A stretch of DNA of 20,715 nt, from assembly GCA_018066005.1 (NCBI GenBank), contig JAGHSG010000116.1, forward strand, positions 1 through 20,715, written 5' to 3'. Below the pieces are notes generated by a model that worked only from the letters and a program-made list of their open reading frames with translations, was not told the origin of the DNA and did no database searches. A program made the translations under genes and the position numbers. Numbering within the stretch: the first letter of the stretch is position 1; the number at the start of each line of letters is the position of its first letter. Positions 1-10,522 of this stretch are shown here, piece by piece. Source of the DNA: Bacteroidales bacterium. GTDB lineage: Bacteria > Bacteroidota > Bacteroidia > Bacteroidales > Paludibacteraceae.

Positions 1-51
1 TTTAACGGTGGTTCAACGGTAGTTGACACTCCTGTTACTAAGCGGTCACAA

Positions 52-3000
52 GTGTCGAACAAGTGTCGACCGACTGTCGGTCGACTCTCGGCTCTACTTT
101 TTGCCCTCTTCCTCTGCGTAGGTCAGATGTGGGGTGATCAGTCGCAGTGTACTTTTACCCAAGGTGAAACAATTTATTTTGACATGTCGGGTTGCTCCGG
201 ATGGTCTGACGCCAGTGCTTATCCTGCTGCTGTGTTCTATTATAGCGAAAATAGCGATAAGGACACCAAGACGAATGGTACAGAATTGTATGGGAAAATA
301 AATAGTAATTCTTGGATTGGTAATACTAACTATACATCAATGACTTCCTTGGGAAATAATAAGTTTAGTGTTACCATTCCAAGGAGTGATATTGGTTATA
401 TACAAATTATTAGAATTTCAGGTGTGGACAACAATTATAATTGGAATCACCAGAATAGAATGTGTGTAGATGATGCTGGCACAAACAACTGTATTTATTG
501 CGATAGTTGGGATAATTCGGGCACTTGGACAACGTATAATGGCGGTCGTACTCAGACATGTGTTCCCACCCCCGTCCCTTATGACGGCAATCTGTATGTT
601 ATCGGTCGTGGTGTGAAAGATTGGACTTTGCCCGGTCAAGAGATGACCAAAGTCGGCAATGGTATATACACGTGGACTGGAGAACTTGGAACAAATGACG
701 AAGGTTTTAAATTTAATACAAAGAATGGTTGGTCTCCTAAATATGCTGCTCCAAGTGAGAAATATTCTGTAAGCGTGGGGACGGAATATCCATTGACATA
801 CTATAGTGGTGAAAGCCCCGACTACAAGTTTGTATTATCAGGTTCTCAAGGTACCTACACTGTTACGGTGGACTTGTCGGACAAAAATCATGGTAAGATG
901 AGTATCACTAGTTCTGCTCCTGCATCCGGTCGTACATACGACGGCACCGAATATATGTACTTCAATGCAGGTGCAGTAAGCTGGTGGTGCAATGACGGTG
1001 TGGAGCAATGGGCATACTTTAAAGATATGTCTGGAAATGAAACCAAAGTAGTTGGCGACGTAGTGGAAGAAAAAATATATCGTTTCCTTGTCCCTGCGGG
1101 TGAATATCAATCTGTTAAAGAATCTCGTCAGAACCATAACTATACAGGTGAGATAACTTTAAAAGGTACAACCCAAAATTATATCCAATCTTTTTTAGAG
1201 GGTGGTACTACTGTTACTTGGGGAACATACAATCCTCCTGTCCCCATTTGGAAAATCAAAGGGTCTTTTGACAATTGGGCTGAACATGAATTTTCCGGTT
1301 CAGGGACGACGGTTACATATACATACAATTTAGCAGCCAATATGTCCTATAACTTTGTAGTAATGCCACCGAGTGGGTCAGATTTCAAAAATAAGGATTT
1401 TACTTCAGGCAATAATTCCCATACGTTGGAGCAAAATGGTAATGATGCCTCTATTCAAACTACGACTGCCGGAGATTATGTCTTTACGTTGGACTATAGC
1501 ACTGCCAATAGCCCGAAATTGACCATTACTTATCCTAGTGCCCCTACTTTGCCGTACGAATACTATATGACTGGTGACTTGTGGGATGTTTGTAAAGGAT
1601 TTAATGGATATTCAAAAGACGAAGAAGCATGGACTAACGCAGGGAGTGATGATAATTTGCCTTTCATGGCACACATGGTTAAGAACGGTGGTGAGGCGTC
1701 AATTTCCTTTGTGGCACCCAAAGTGCAGTTCCGCTTTGATATAGAGGAATACCAACGCACTAATACTGTAAATAATATTAAAATAAATCCTACGGGTAAT
1801 TTGGGTGATAAAGCAACACGTTCTTCGGAAAAATATAAGGTTAATTTGCGAGATATTTCAAGCATCACCGGTCCTTCTATTATTACAGTTACGTATAATG
1901 GAAGTGGCGTAACCATTAATCAGCAACCGTACACCCCCAATCCTTCCGCGTATGCAGGTTGGAAAGTGTTGTTATATAAAGATACAGATGGCAATAATGA
2001 AACGGAAGTTGGGTCGTTGGATGCTAACGGACAATTCGTTACGGATGAATTGACGAATGGTACAAAATATAGACTGCGTATCACAGATGGTACAGGTGGC
2101 AAGTTATGTGGTATCAACTGGTTTGGTGGCTTATATTTCGACCAAACGTCAGGTACGGATATTGTAACTTATCCAACACAAACTTATCATGGGAGTGATA
2201 ATACAAAATTTGATCCTTCTTCTTGGCCGGTAGCTTATAAATACAACGCTACGGGTGTATTTACAATGAAAGAAAATGGTAAACTCCAAATTACTTTCGA
2301 CGGTGGCAAGATTACCATCAACAAGGTATTACCCAAAGTTCATGTGACTTTTGAAACCTTTAGCGCACAGACGGTTCAACAGCAAGAAGTTAATGTTGGC
2401 GGTAAAGCAACTAATCCGGGCAACCTAAATGCAATTAAAACGCAAGAAGGCAATCACGAAGTAGCAACTTTTGGTGGCTGGTATGCTGATGCTGCTTGCA
2501 CACAAACCTTTGATTTTAGTTCTATCATTAACCAAGACACGAAGGTTTATGCCAAATGGAACATGCGGAGCGAAGATTTCTACATCGTAGGTGACTTATG
2601 GATGAATGATGGAACTAATTGGAAAAATGGCAACAACCCTAAATTTACCAAGAATAGTGACAATCGTTCTATGTCGGTTACGTATATCGCTCCTATGGGC
2701 ACTAACCGCTTTGAAGTCATTCGTGGTAATGATTGGGGATATAAAGTGCCGATGGATGTAGATCCTAATTCGCCTATTCAAATCAATGTGGCAGATGGGC
2801 ACATGAACTTCAACCTGACCAAAATACAGGAGGTTACCGTTACATACAATGGACGTTTCTCTGTATCATCCAGAGACTACACTCCTACTTTCGTGGCTGA
2901 TATGTTTATTACCGGTGATAGTTGGGGAACAATGCCGGACGGAACTGGCATGGCAGACTGGTCAGGACAAGACCATCAAAACCAAAAACTGACGAACGAC

Positions 3001-6000
3001 AACGGTATAGGTGCAATCGTAGTTAGAAATGTTTCAGCCAACACAAATCACCAATTTAAGATTTATAGCACTCCCGGCGATAATAGTGTAGTCGGTTTGC
3101 AGAACTTTAATGCTCCGTATGTGGATTTGGACAACAAACCAACAGAACTGAGTTGGCAGATGCAGAATAGTGTCTTTGGGCATCAAATCCCTATGAATGA
3201 TAACTATTGGCGTAATATCACGTTCCAAGTGTCCAAACAAATGGACTTGAAGATTACGTTCGATGGCGGTACCGTTCGTATCAACGAAGCACCAAGTACA
3301 GTGGATGACGATTACTATATCTTCGGTGCCGGTGGTACCAACTGGGTAAATGGCTGGTCTTCTGCCAAATGGTTTGATGAGTACAAAATGACTTCTGATG
3401 GAACAGTCGCTTCCAAGACATTCCAATATGTTAAGGGCTCTTGCCTATTTAAAATATGGAAAAAATCTACAGGGAACGAAGAACTTAAGAATGCTAATAT
3501 AGATAATAGTCACGAAGGGGCTAACTTAAAATTGGAAGCCGACGGAACAACGGATATCAAATTTAACTTGGGAGATACGTACTCCGATGTAACTATCTAC
3601 ACCGATGGCAAGAAAGTATGGGCATCAAAAACAAATTCTGATACGAACAAGAAGAAAGTTATGTTCAACCTGTCTAATGGTAATTGGCCTATCCCTGTAC
3701 AATTAGTTGAAAATGGTGGAAAGGTAACTAAACCTACTGACCCAATCAAGAGCAATAACTCATTCGTTGATTGGTATCAAAATGCTGACTTCACAGGCTC
3801 TGCTTTTGATTTTGCCAATACAACGATTAATAGTGACATCACCCTCTATGCTAAGTGGAATTATATGGGTAGCACGTATTATGTTGTCGGCTCTTTCTTA
3901 GGCAACCCATGGGATGATTATTTGGCTCAAGCTATTCCAATGACAAATCAAGGCGACCATATAGAGGGCACAATTAATGAAATCTATAAATCTGAAGATG
4001 TGCTGCAGTTCCGACTAAAACCCAATCTAACTCAAGGAGATTGGAATAACTGCATCAATTGGGATAAGTTCAATAGCAATCGTTCTGACAGAACCAATGT
4101 AACATACGATAAAGGAGATGCAGACGTAAATGTGAAAGCCACCTTCTCGGGAGATAAATACTATCGGGTAACAGTTTGCTACGATGGCGTGGCTATGTAC
4201 GCCAAACTGACGGAAGTGACTATGCGTACCGTTAGGTTCTATGCATTGAATGAGATACTTGAGACCCGTATGGTGGAGAATAACACTACAACAACGGCTC
4301 CTTCTTATTCCACCCCTGATGGATACACTTTCCTCGGTTGGTACGATAACGCATCCTTCACTGGCGACCAATTCAATTTCTCCACTCCCATTACTGAGGA
4401 CAAGAACATCTATGCCAAAGTTCTGAAACACGTAATTTCTATCACGGTGACAGCAGCAGGTGGCGTTACGGAGATTATGCAGGGGCAGACATTGCAGATG
4501 TCAAAGACTGTAACACCTGCTGATTATCAATACGGAGGTCCTATCACTTGGAGTACCAGCGATGCACAAATCGCAACTATCACATCCGAGGGCTTACTTT
4601 CCACCGGTACTAAAACAGGTGCCGTCATGGTTCATGCCACCGCAGCCAACGGCATACAGGGACAATATGAAGTAACGGTCAATCCTTCTGCGTGCGACGC
4701 TTGGAAAATTACTTATTGGAAACAAGGAGATGGGCGCAAAACGGAAGCATGTTTTGTAAAAGCCAAACCGGATGATGCCAACGACCACATGTGGTATTGC
4801 GAGTTCACATTGCCTAACGCTGCCGACTGGTTCGCAATCGGTCATGCCAGTCAACCAACACCTAAGAGTATAGACTGGACATTTAATGGAATTACAACGA
4901 TAGGTTTGCAATCCAATAGTGATGCCACCAAATACTATCCGGGTCAGGATGCTGTTGGTTATTTACGCATCTATGACAACTCGACTGATGACAACTATTA
5001 TGTGGCATTTGAACCCACTTACCAAGCATTATTTGGTATTGAAGGTGGAAGCGATCCGTGGACGGTATTGGATTTCCATAATACCACCGGACACGAATAC
5101 GAAACCAATTTGTTCAAAGTGCCTGCCGGATACAAATCCAATAATGATTACAAATACTACGTCGGCACTAAGCGCGCTAATAACACTTCGCAATTCATTG
5201 CTGGCAAGAGTTCAACAGATAAACTCAATACTGTTGGTGGTTTGAGTAGTGAAGACCGTGCAGGACAATATGGTGTGTTCCATATTAACGCAAACTGGAA
5301 CGATAAGAACTGGTATTGCGAGTTTATTCCTTACTACACCTACGAACTGCGCAACGATGCAGACGAGATTATCTATGTAGCCCCCGGTTGCCCGGCAAAT
5401 GCAACTGAAGCAGAAAAGTCAACCTTTATCTACAACGAGAACCTGCCCACCAAGACCGGATACACTCAGATTGGCTGGAGCCGTTCTATTGGTGGCGAAA
5501 AATTGTTGGATTTAGGTGCTGAATACAGTTATTGGAAGTCTCCTGACATCTTCTATCCTGTTTGGCAAGCCAAGACCTACACCGTTACGCTGATGAACGG
5601 CGACCAAAAGGTACGTGATGTTACGGCAACTTACAATGCTGACATGCCTGCTATGGGTGATAAACCTACCAAGACCGGATATACTTTTGCAGGTTTCTAC
5701 ACCGAGCAAGGCGGTCAGGGTACACAATATTATAACGGTACGGGCGAGAGCACGCACGTGTACGATACAGACGGCAACATGATCCTCTATGCTCATTGGA
5801 CGATTAACCAATATACTGTATCTTGGGTAACCGACGGTGACGCTCTTACCGGCGATTATACTCAAGGTATGGTTAACTTCGGTACCACTATCGTGGCTCC
5901 GAATACACCGACCAAGACCGGTTATACCTTTGCTACTTGGACTCCTACTGTAGATGCTACCGTGCCTGACTACGATGTAACTTATACCGCTACATGGAAC

Positions 6001-9000
6001 ATGATAGCCATCGAGGATGTGACGTTGAACCAAACGACGGCTACACTCAAGCCCGACGACACACAAGAACTGACGGCTACCGTCCTGCCCGCAGGCGTGA
6101 TTTACGAGGTAATATGGACATCTTCTGACGAGGCTGTGGCTACAGTGGACGACAACGGTCTTGTTACCGCAGGAAGTGAAGATGGTGAAGCCATAATTAC
6201 CTGCACGGCTACCAATACTGTAAGCAGTCAGACTGCCACTTGCACCGTGACCGTCAGCGCTTGCTCGTATGCGTACAAAAGTATTTACACCAATACCATT
6301 ACAGATACTACAACCACCACCGTTGCAGGTTCTGTAGGTGGCTCCGGCTCTGTCGCTAACCTCTTCAACCCGACCAGCCAAACCGAACCGGCAACATTTA
6401 CTACTGCACGCTTACAAATTGGTAGGGACAATAGTGAAACGTATTATGCATACTATAATGGAACTGAGGATGATTATTTGTACGCTACAGAGAGTACTAC
6501 TGAACCCACTATCACTTGGCGTATTGACCAAGTAGAGTCCAAGACTGGTGTTTATTATATTCACACTACGGACGATAAATATATCTATATTGATAAGTCT
6601 AAACAACTTTCTGATAATGGAGGTTGGCCGACATACGCTCCGCGCGTTGGCGATTTTGATAGCGACGATAAAGATAAATTCCAATGGCAATTAGGAACAA
6701 CAGGTGATGGAAATTATCCTCATATTCTCTCCTTAAATTCTCAATATTCCTTACATCGCAGACATTGGTCAGTAGATTGGTTATGGAAAAATGCTCCTGA
6801 ACATGTTGTTGCGTGCGGTGGTGATATCAATCAAGGATCTGGAAAATATGAAGATTTCGTTTCGATGTTTGTAAAGAGCGATGGCACGCAAGGTACAGAG
6901 GAATCTCCCAACCCCAATTACAAGCAATCTCCTGTCAACTCCTCTTATTACCGCTTCGCTTCGGGTGCTACAATGACTTCTACCGTTACAGGCGGACTTA
7001 AAGAATCCGATAAGATTATCGTTTATTGCTACAACCCGGGTAGTGCCGAGGTAACAGGTACGCTGACTATTGACACAATCAATGAAACGATTACTATTCC
7101 TGCTGACAGCGCATTCACCTACGAATATGATATGTCAGCAGATGCCAACAACGACATTGTGGTTGTTTCGGATAATATAGATTTCTGCGTTTCTTATGTG
7201 GAAGTACAACGTAACCTGCCGAAAGAGTATATCGATCCGACTATTACTTGGACTCCCGAACCTGTCAGCGCAATGACCGTAGGTCAGACATATACATCGG
7301 TTGCTACCGCTACAGGTAAGGGTGCTATCACGTACACATCGTCCAACACCGATGTAGCCACTGTGGATGCTTACGGTACCGTTAGGCCTATATCCAACGG
7401 TTCGGTAACGATTACCGCTACTGTGGCAGCACACGATTGCTACAATAGCGTTTCGGATTCCTATACAGTAACCGTTACCGGCGGTAAGGATCCCTCGACC
7501 ATTAACTTCACTACACTGCCCACCGACGCTCCGCAAGGCTCGGTACAGACTGTTGTAGTCGAAACAGATGGCGGTGCCAACTTCAACTTAACTATCGTCG
7601 GTGACCCGGGTGCTACATTAGAGTTTGTTTCCCAAGAAGAAAAACGCATAGAAGCCAAGGTGAAAGTGCGTGCTACTGCTTCGAACATCACGCTCCGCGC
7701 TACAACAGATGCCGATGCTTCTTTCGCTGCCACAAGCAAAGACGCTACTTTGACCGTCTCGGCTTGCGACCCCGATGGTGATAATATCTTCATCTTCACG
7801 ATGGCTGGCACAGACGACGCAGCCGGTCAAACCGCAGACGGTGTCATCGGCGGTACAGTTAACCAGTCCGACCTCGCCACCGTCGGCACAGAGGATAATC
7901 CTGTTATGGTGGATATGATTACGGCTAAAACACGCAATGCCGGTGGTAAATATATCGGCTATGATGGCGGTGTTAAAGTAGTAGAAGGTACTGGTGACAA
8001 TACCAAGTGGTATATGATACCTGCCGGTAGAACAGCAACCACTTCTTGGGGTGATAAAACGTATAATTTGTATTATCTATACAATAAGGATGCTCAAAAA
8101 TATCTCTATCGCAACAATGAAAAATATGCGGATAATGGAGATTGGCCATATTACACAACTGATGCTTCTGCTGATGCTTCCAATGCACGCGCCACAGATG
8201 ATAAATATACATGGTTCGTCTGTGATGGTGGCAATGGTAGCAAATTAATAGTATGTGGAGATGGTATAGGTTCAGAGCAAAAATCTTCGTATCACTTGCA
8301 TACTGCTAATCAAAGTGTAGATGTAACGAATAGTCACGCTGCCAAACCTGCTGTTCCATGTGGTAGGTCAACGGATATAAACGATTACTCTAAGATAGAT
8401 ATTACCACTACTCAAGCCGCTAACCCCGTTATGATTAAGTCGGTTGAGTATAACAGCAAGACTTATTATCTCCTCGGTGGCGGTACGGTAACTGTCAACT
8501 GCCCGTTGAAAGCAGGTGACAAGATTACATTGGATAGGTACAACCGCAATACGTGTGAAGATGCTTCTACCACTATCACGTTGGATGCCGACGCTAATTC
8601 GTACAGCATCACCGATGGCGGAAATCACTATCTCTATCTCCACAGCATCACTATTTGGCGCGACCAAATCGGCGAGATGGTTACCCCGACACTCTCTTGG
8701 GACGCTGATTTGACCAAGCCCGTTATGGTAGCCAATGGCGGTACCGTTACGCACGTAGCAACAAGCGATGTAACAACCATCGAAACGATTACTTACACCT
8801 CGTCCAACCCCGATGTGGCTACGGTGGCTGCAGACGGTACGGTAACGATGGCTGCTAACCCTGTCAGCGCACCGACCACTATCACGGCTACTTTGCAGGG
8901 CGTAGGTTGCTACAACACGGCAACACGCACGTACGTGGTTATTCCTACAACCAACATCTTCAATCATAGCGCAACAACTATGTATTGGAGCGATCCTGAC

Positions 9001-10482
9001 AACTGGTCTTCTAAAGTACTGCCTGATGCTGAGACGGATGTTATTATCCAAGCCAAGGCTATTGTAGATATCAACACCGCTGCGGCTAAGACGGTTGTTA
9101 TCGACGATAACGGACACGATGCAGAAATAGAGATTCTCTCCACAGGCGCTTTGCAGGTAGAGGGTACGATTACCCGCACGGATGGCAAGGCTTCCGGTCC
9201 GACTACCATCCACGACCTCTACATCCACTCTGACGACACCGGCACCGGTGCCCTCGTCTTCAACAACAGCAACAATTGTCAGGCATACGTGGAGATGTTC
9301 TCCAAAGCATATACAGATGGTGTGAAATACTGGCAGTACCTCGGTGCTCCTGTTTCCGGCACAAACCTGAACGTAGATTTCTACGGTGCATATACGTATT
9401 CGTATGCTGAAAGCAATGGCTGGACACGTGTTAAGACCGGCGAGATGACTCCTTGGATTGGTTGGGGCATTACGCAAAGTGAAGCAAAGAGATATGTACT
9501 GAGCGGTACATTACAGCCAACTAATAATACAAAGACATTTGACCTGACTTATACAAAAGAAGGTGCAGAGGGCTGTAACCTAATTGCTAACTCTTGGATG
9601 GCTCCTATTGATATTACCAAGATGGAGACCTCCGACTTTGGTGAAGGTGCAACTGCCACGATTTATATGTACAACACGGGTCGCGATAAGAGCGAAACAG
9701 AAGTCATATATGGAGAGGGTACAGACAAAACTCCCGGTCAGTGGGTAACTATCCCTGTCGAGACCGCAAAACAGGATGATTGGAAAGGTCCAAAGGCTAT
9801 TCCGGCTATGCAGGCATTTGAGGTAGATGTAACAAAGAACACGACACTCACGTTGAATTACAACACAGTAGTTCGTCATAAAGATGCTGCTATTGGTACT
9901 AACCCATTGCGTACTCCTGCACGTAAGGCAGATAACGAAGACGCCGTCAGCATGATGCGCATCCGCGTTGAAGGTCAGAATATGCACGTTGACCAGTACC
10001 TGTTGGAGGGCGAGAACTTCACCACCGGCTTTGATAACGGTTGGGACGGTAATCACGTAGAAGGCGACGGACGCAGCGCCGGATTCTACTCCGTCAACAC
10101 CGAACTCGGCGACATGGCTGTTAACGCCCTGCCCGAGATAGAAGGTACATTGCTCGGCTTCGTTCCTAACGACGAACAGGCATTCACCATCAGTTTCGGT
10201 TACAACGGCGATAAGACCTATTACCTCAATGACTTGCTGGAGGAGAAATCAACGCTCATCCGTAATGACCAAACGTACTTCTTCCTGGTTGGCGGTAATG
10301 ACATCGTTCACCGCTTCCAAATTAGCACGACACCGTTTGAGTCCTATATCGGAACAGGTTCTGACAACATCGGTAACGGTGTACAGAAAGCGGTTAAGTT
10401 CATTGAGAACGACAAGTTATTTATCTTGCGCAACGGCCATCTGTATGATGGTACAGGTAAGGCTCTGAAGCCGGGTAAATAA
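52..10482 (+). CDS. Giant modular secreted surface protein, probable T9SS-type cargo (possibly 5'-partial)
   Basis: A 3476-residue reading frame starting at a GTG. Residues 1-28 form a signal peptide (hydrophobic core LLFALFLCVG, cleavage near MWG/DQ). A starch-binding-module-26-like segment (ETIYFDMSG) follows at about 38-145, then several beta-rich SusE/SusF-like modules. InlB B-repeat-like modules ending in YAKWN or similar lie at about 764-837, 1203-1270, 1393-1458, 1763-1839, 1843-1917 and 1921-1983. Big_2-like Ig modules (pattern VATVD..G.V) lie at about 1462-1543, 1987-2069, 2396-2477 and 2879-2965. Two copies of a ricin-like plus jelly-roll-like doublet occupy about 2070-2390 and 2577-2877. 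A YWSDPDNW motif sits at about 2978. The tail (3430-3476) ends in KLFILRNGHLYDGTGKALK, resembling Bacteroidales T9SS sorting tails. Domain names are from pattern memory. I infer a surface or secreted binding protein; no catalytic site was recognised. The frame stays open to base 1 without an ATG, so the start could be upstream. Confidence 0.85.
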   Translation: MSNKCRPTVGRLSALLFALFLCVGQMWGDQSQCTFTQGETIYFDMSGCSGWSDASAYPAAVFYYSENSDKDTKTNGTELYGKINSNSWIGNTNYTSMTSLGNNKFSVTIPRSDIGYIQIIRISGVDNNYNWNHQNRMCVDDAGTNNCIYCDSWDNSGTWTTYNGGRTQTCVPTPVPYDGNLYVIGRGVKDWTLPGQEMTKVGNGIYTWTGELGTNDEGFKFNTKNGWSPKYAAPSEKYSVSVGTEYPLTYYSGESPDYKFVLSGSQGTYTVTVDLSDKNHGKMSITSSAPASGRTYDGTEYMYFNAGAVSWWCNDGVEQWAYFKDMSGNETKVVGDVVEEKIYRFLVPAGEYQSVKESRQNHNYTGEITLKGTTQNYIQSFLEGGTTVTWGTYNPPVPIWKIKGSFDNWAEHEFSGSGTTVTYTYNLAANMSYNFVVMPPSGSDFKNKDFTSGNNSHTLEQNGNDASIQTTTAGDYVFTLDYSTANSPKLTITYPSAPTLPYEYYMTGDLWDVCKGFNGYSKDEEAWTNAGSDDNLPFMAHMVKNGGEASISFVAPKVQFRFDIEEYQRTNTVNNIKINPTGNLGDKATRSSEKYKVNLRDISSITGPSIITVTYNGSGVTINQQPYTPNPSAYAGWKVLLYKDTDGNNETEVGSLDANGQFVTDELTNGTKYRLRITDGTGGKLCGINWFGGLYFDQTSGTDIVTYPTQTYHGSDNTKFDPSSWPVAYKYNATGVFTMKENGKLQITFDGGKITINKVLPKVHVTFETFSAQTVQQQEVNVGGKATNPGNLNAIKTQEGNHEVATFGGWYADAACTQTFDFSSIINQDTKVYAKWNMRSEDFYIVGDLWMNDGTNWKNGNNPKFTKNSDNRSMSVTYIAPMGTNRFEVIRGNDWGYKVPMDVDPNSPIQINVADGHMNFNLTKIQEVTVTYNGRFSVSSRDYTPTFVADMFITGDSWGTMPDGTGMADWSGQDHQNQKLTNDNGIGAIVVRNVSANTNHQFKIYSTPGDNSVVGLQNFNAPYVDLDNKPTELSWQMQNSVFGHQIPMNDNYWRNITFQVSKQMDLKITFDGGTVRINEAPSTVDDDYYIFGAGGTNWVNGWSSAKWFDEYKMTSDGTVASKTFQYVKGSCLFKIWKKSTGNEELKNANIDNSHEGANLKLEADGTTDIKFNLGDTYSDVTIYTDGKKVWASKTNSDTNKKKVMFNLSNGNWPIPVQLVENGGKVTKPTDPIKSNNSFVDWYQNADFTGSAFDFANTTINSDITLYAKWNYMGSTYYVVGSFLGNPWDDYLAQAIPMTNQGDHIEGTINEIYKSEDVLQFRLKPNLTQGDWNNCINWDKFNSNRSDRTNVTYDKGDADVNVKATFSGDKYYRVTVCYDGVAMYAKLTEVTMRTVRFYALNEILETRMVENNTTTTAPSYSTPDGYTFLGWYDNASFTGDQFNFSTPITEDKNIYAKVLKHVISITVTAAGGVTEIMQGQTLQMSKTVTPADYQYGGPITWSTSDAQIATITSEGLLSTGTKTGAVMVHATAANGIQGQYEVTVNPSACDAWKITYWKQGDGRKTEACFVKAKPDDANDHMWYCEFTLPNAADWFAIGHASQPTPKSIDWTFNGITTIGLQSNSDATKYYPGQDAVGYLRIYDNSTDDNYYVAFEPTYQALFGIEGGSDPWTVLDFHNTTGHEYETNLFKVPAGYKSNNDYKYYVGTKRANNTSQFIAGKSSTDKLNTVGGLSSEDRAGQYGVFHINANWNDKNWYCEFIPYYTYELRNDADEIIYVAPGCPANATEAEKSTFIYNENLPTKTGYTQIGWSRSIGGEKLLDLGAEYSYWKSPDIFYPVWQAKTYTVTLMNGDQKVRDVTATYNADMPAMGDKPTKTGYTFAGFYTEQGGQGTQYYNGTGESTHVYDTDGNMILYAHWTINQYTVSWVTDGDALTGDYTQGMVNFGTTIVAPNTPTKTGYTFATWTPTVDATVPDYDVTYTATWNMIAIEDVTLNQTTATLKPDDTQELTATVLPAGVIYEVIWTSSDEAVATVDDNGLVTAGSEDGEAIITCTATNTVSSQTATCTVTVSACSYAYKSIYTNTITDTTTTTVAGSVGGSGSVANLFNPTSQTEPATFTTARLQIGRDNSETYYAYYNGTEDDYLYATESTTEPTITWRIDQVESKTGVYYIHTTDDKYIYIDKSKQLSDNGGWPTYAPRVGDFDSDDKDKFQWQLGTTGDGNYPHILSLNSQYSLHRRHWSVDWLWKNAPEHVVACGGDINQGSGKYEDFVSMFVKSDGTQGTEESPNPNYKQSPVNSSYYRFASGATMTSTVTGGLKESDKIIVYCYNPGSAEVTGTLTIDTINETITIPADSAFTYEYDMSADANNDIVVVSDNIDFCVSYVEVQRNLPKEYIDPTITWTPEPVSAMTVGQTYTSVATATGKGAITYTSSNTDVATVDAYGTVRPISNGSVTITATVAAHDCYNSVSDSYTVTVTGGKDPSTINFTTLPTDAPQGSVQTVVVETDGGANFNLTIVGDPGATLEFVSQEEKRIEAKVKVRATASNITLRATTDADASFAATSKDATLTVSACDPDGDNIFIFTMAGTDDAAGQTADGVIGGTVNQSDLATVGTEDNPVMVDMITAKTRNAGGKYIGYDGGVKVVEGTGDNTKWYMIPAGRTATTSWGDKTYNLYYLYNKDAQKYLYRNNEKYADNGDWPYYTTDASADASNARATDDKYTWFVCDGGNGSKLIVCGDGIGSEQKSSYHLHTANQSVDVTNSHAAKPAVPCGRSTDINDYSKIDITTTQAANPVMIKSVEYNSKTYYLLGGGTVTVNCPLKAGDKITLDRYNRNTCEDASTTITLDADANSYSITDGGNHYLYLHSITIWRDQIGEMVTPTLSWDADLTKPVMVANGGTVTHVATSDVTTIETITYTSSNPDVATVAADGTVTMAANPVSAPTTITATLQGVGCYNTATRTYVVIPTTNIFNHSATTMYWSDPDNWSSKVLPDAETDVIIQAKAIVDINTAAAKTVVIDDNGHDAEIEILSTGALQVEGTITRTDGKASGPTTIHDLYIHSDDTGTGALVFNNSNNCQAYVEMFSKAYTDGVKYWQYLGAPVSGTNLNVDFYGAYTYSYAESNGWTRVKTGEMTPWIGWGITQSEAKRYVLSGTLQPTNNTKTFDLTYTKEGAEGCNLIANSWMAPIDITKMETSDFGEGATATIYMYNTGRDKSETEVIYGEGTDKTPGQWVTIPVETAKQDDWKGPKAIPAMQAFEVDVTKNTTLTLNYNTVVRHKDAAIGTNPLRTPARKADNEDAVSMMRIRVEGQNMHVDQYLLEGENFTTGFDNGWDGNHVEGDGRSAGFYSVNTELGDMAVNALPEIEGTLLGFVPNDEQAFTISFGYNGDKTYYLNDLLEEKSTLIRNDQTYFFLVGGNDIVHRFQISTTPFESYIGTGSDNIGNGVQKAVKFIENDKLFILRNGHLYDGTGKALKPGK
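65..85. repeat. Perfect 10-bp inverted repeat inside the signal-peptide codons
   Basis: The arm GTCGACCGAC (65-74) and its exact reverse complement (76-85) surround a single T at 75. The palindrome covers codons 5-12 of the first giant gene, right after the proposed GTG start. In mRNA it would form a GC-rich hairpin close to the start codon, which could affect translation. The surrounding bases 48-91 are also built from repeated GTCGA/CGACT words, for example CGACTGTCGG at 71-80 and CGACTCTCGG at 82-91. Confidence 0.8.
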
Positions 10483-10522
10483 GATACGATACACAAACGA
10501 AAAATACAAAATGAAATAAATT

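Noticed and set aside
23..28. TTGACA as a -35 box upstream of the first giant gene
   Set aside because: Bacteroidetes promoters use TTTG/TAnnTTTG, and no -7 box follows; probably chance or coding.
100..117. Lipoprotein signal at Cys22 (LFLC) of the first giant protein
   Set aside because: The residues before Cys do not fit a lipobox (no small residue at -1), and a normal signal peptidase I site follows.
5512..9477. Long minus-strand open frames (for example 5512-6381 and 8368-9477; also 15748-16848 and 18694-19608)
   Set aside because: They lie fully inside the giant + strand genes, have no promoters or recognisable domains, and arise from the Thr/Val/Asp-rich repetitive codons of the sense strand.
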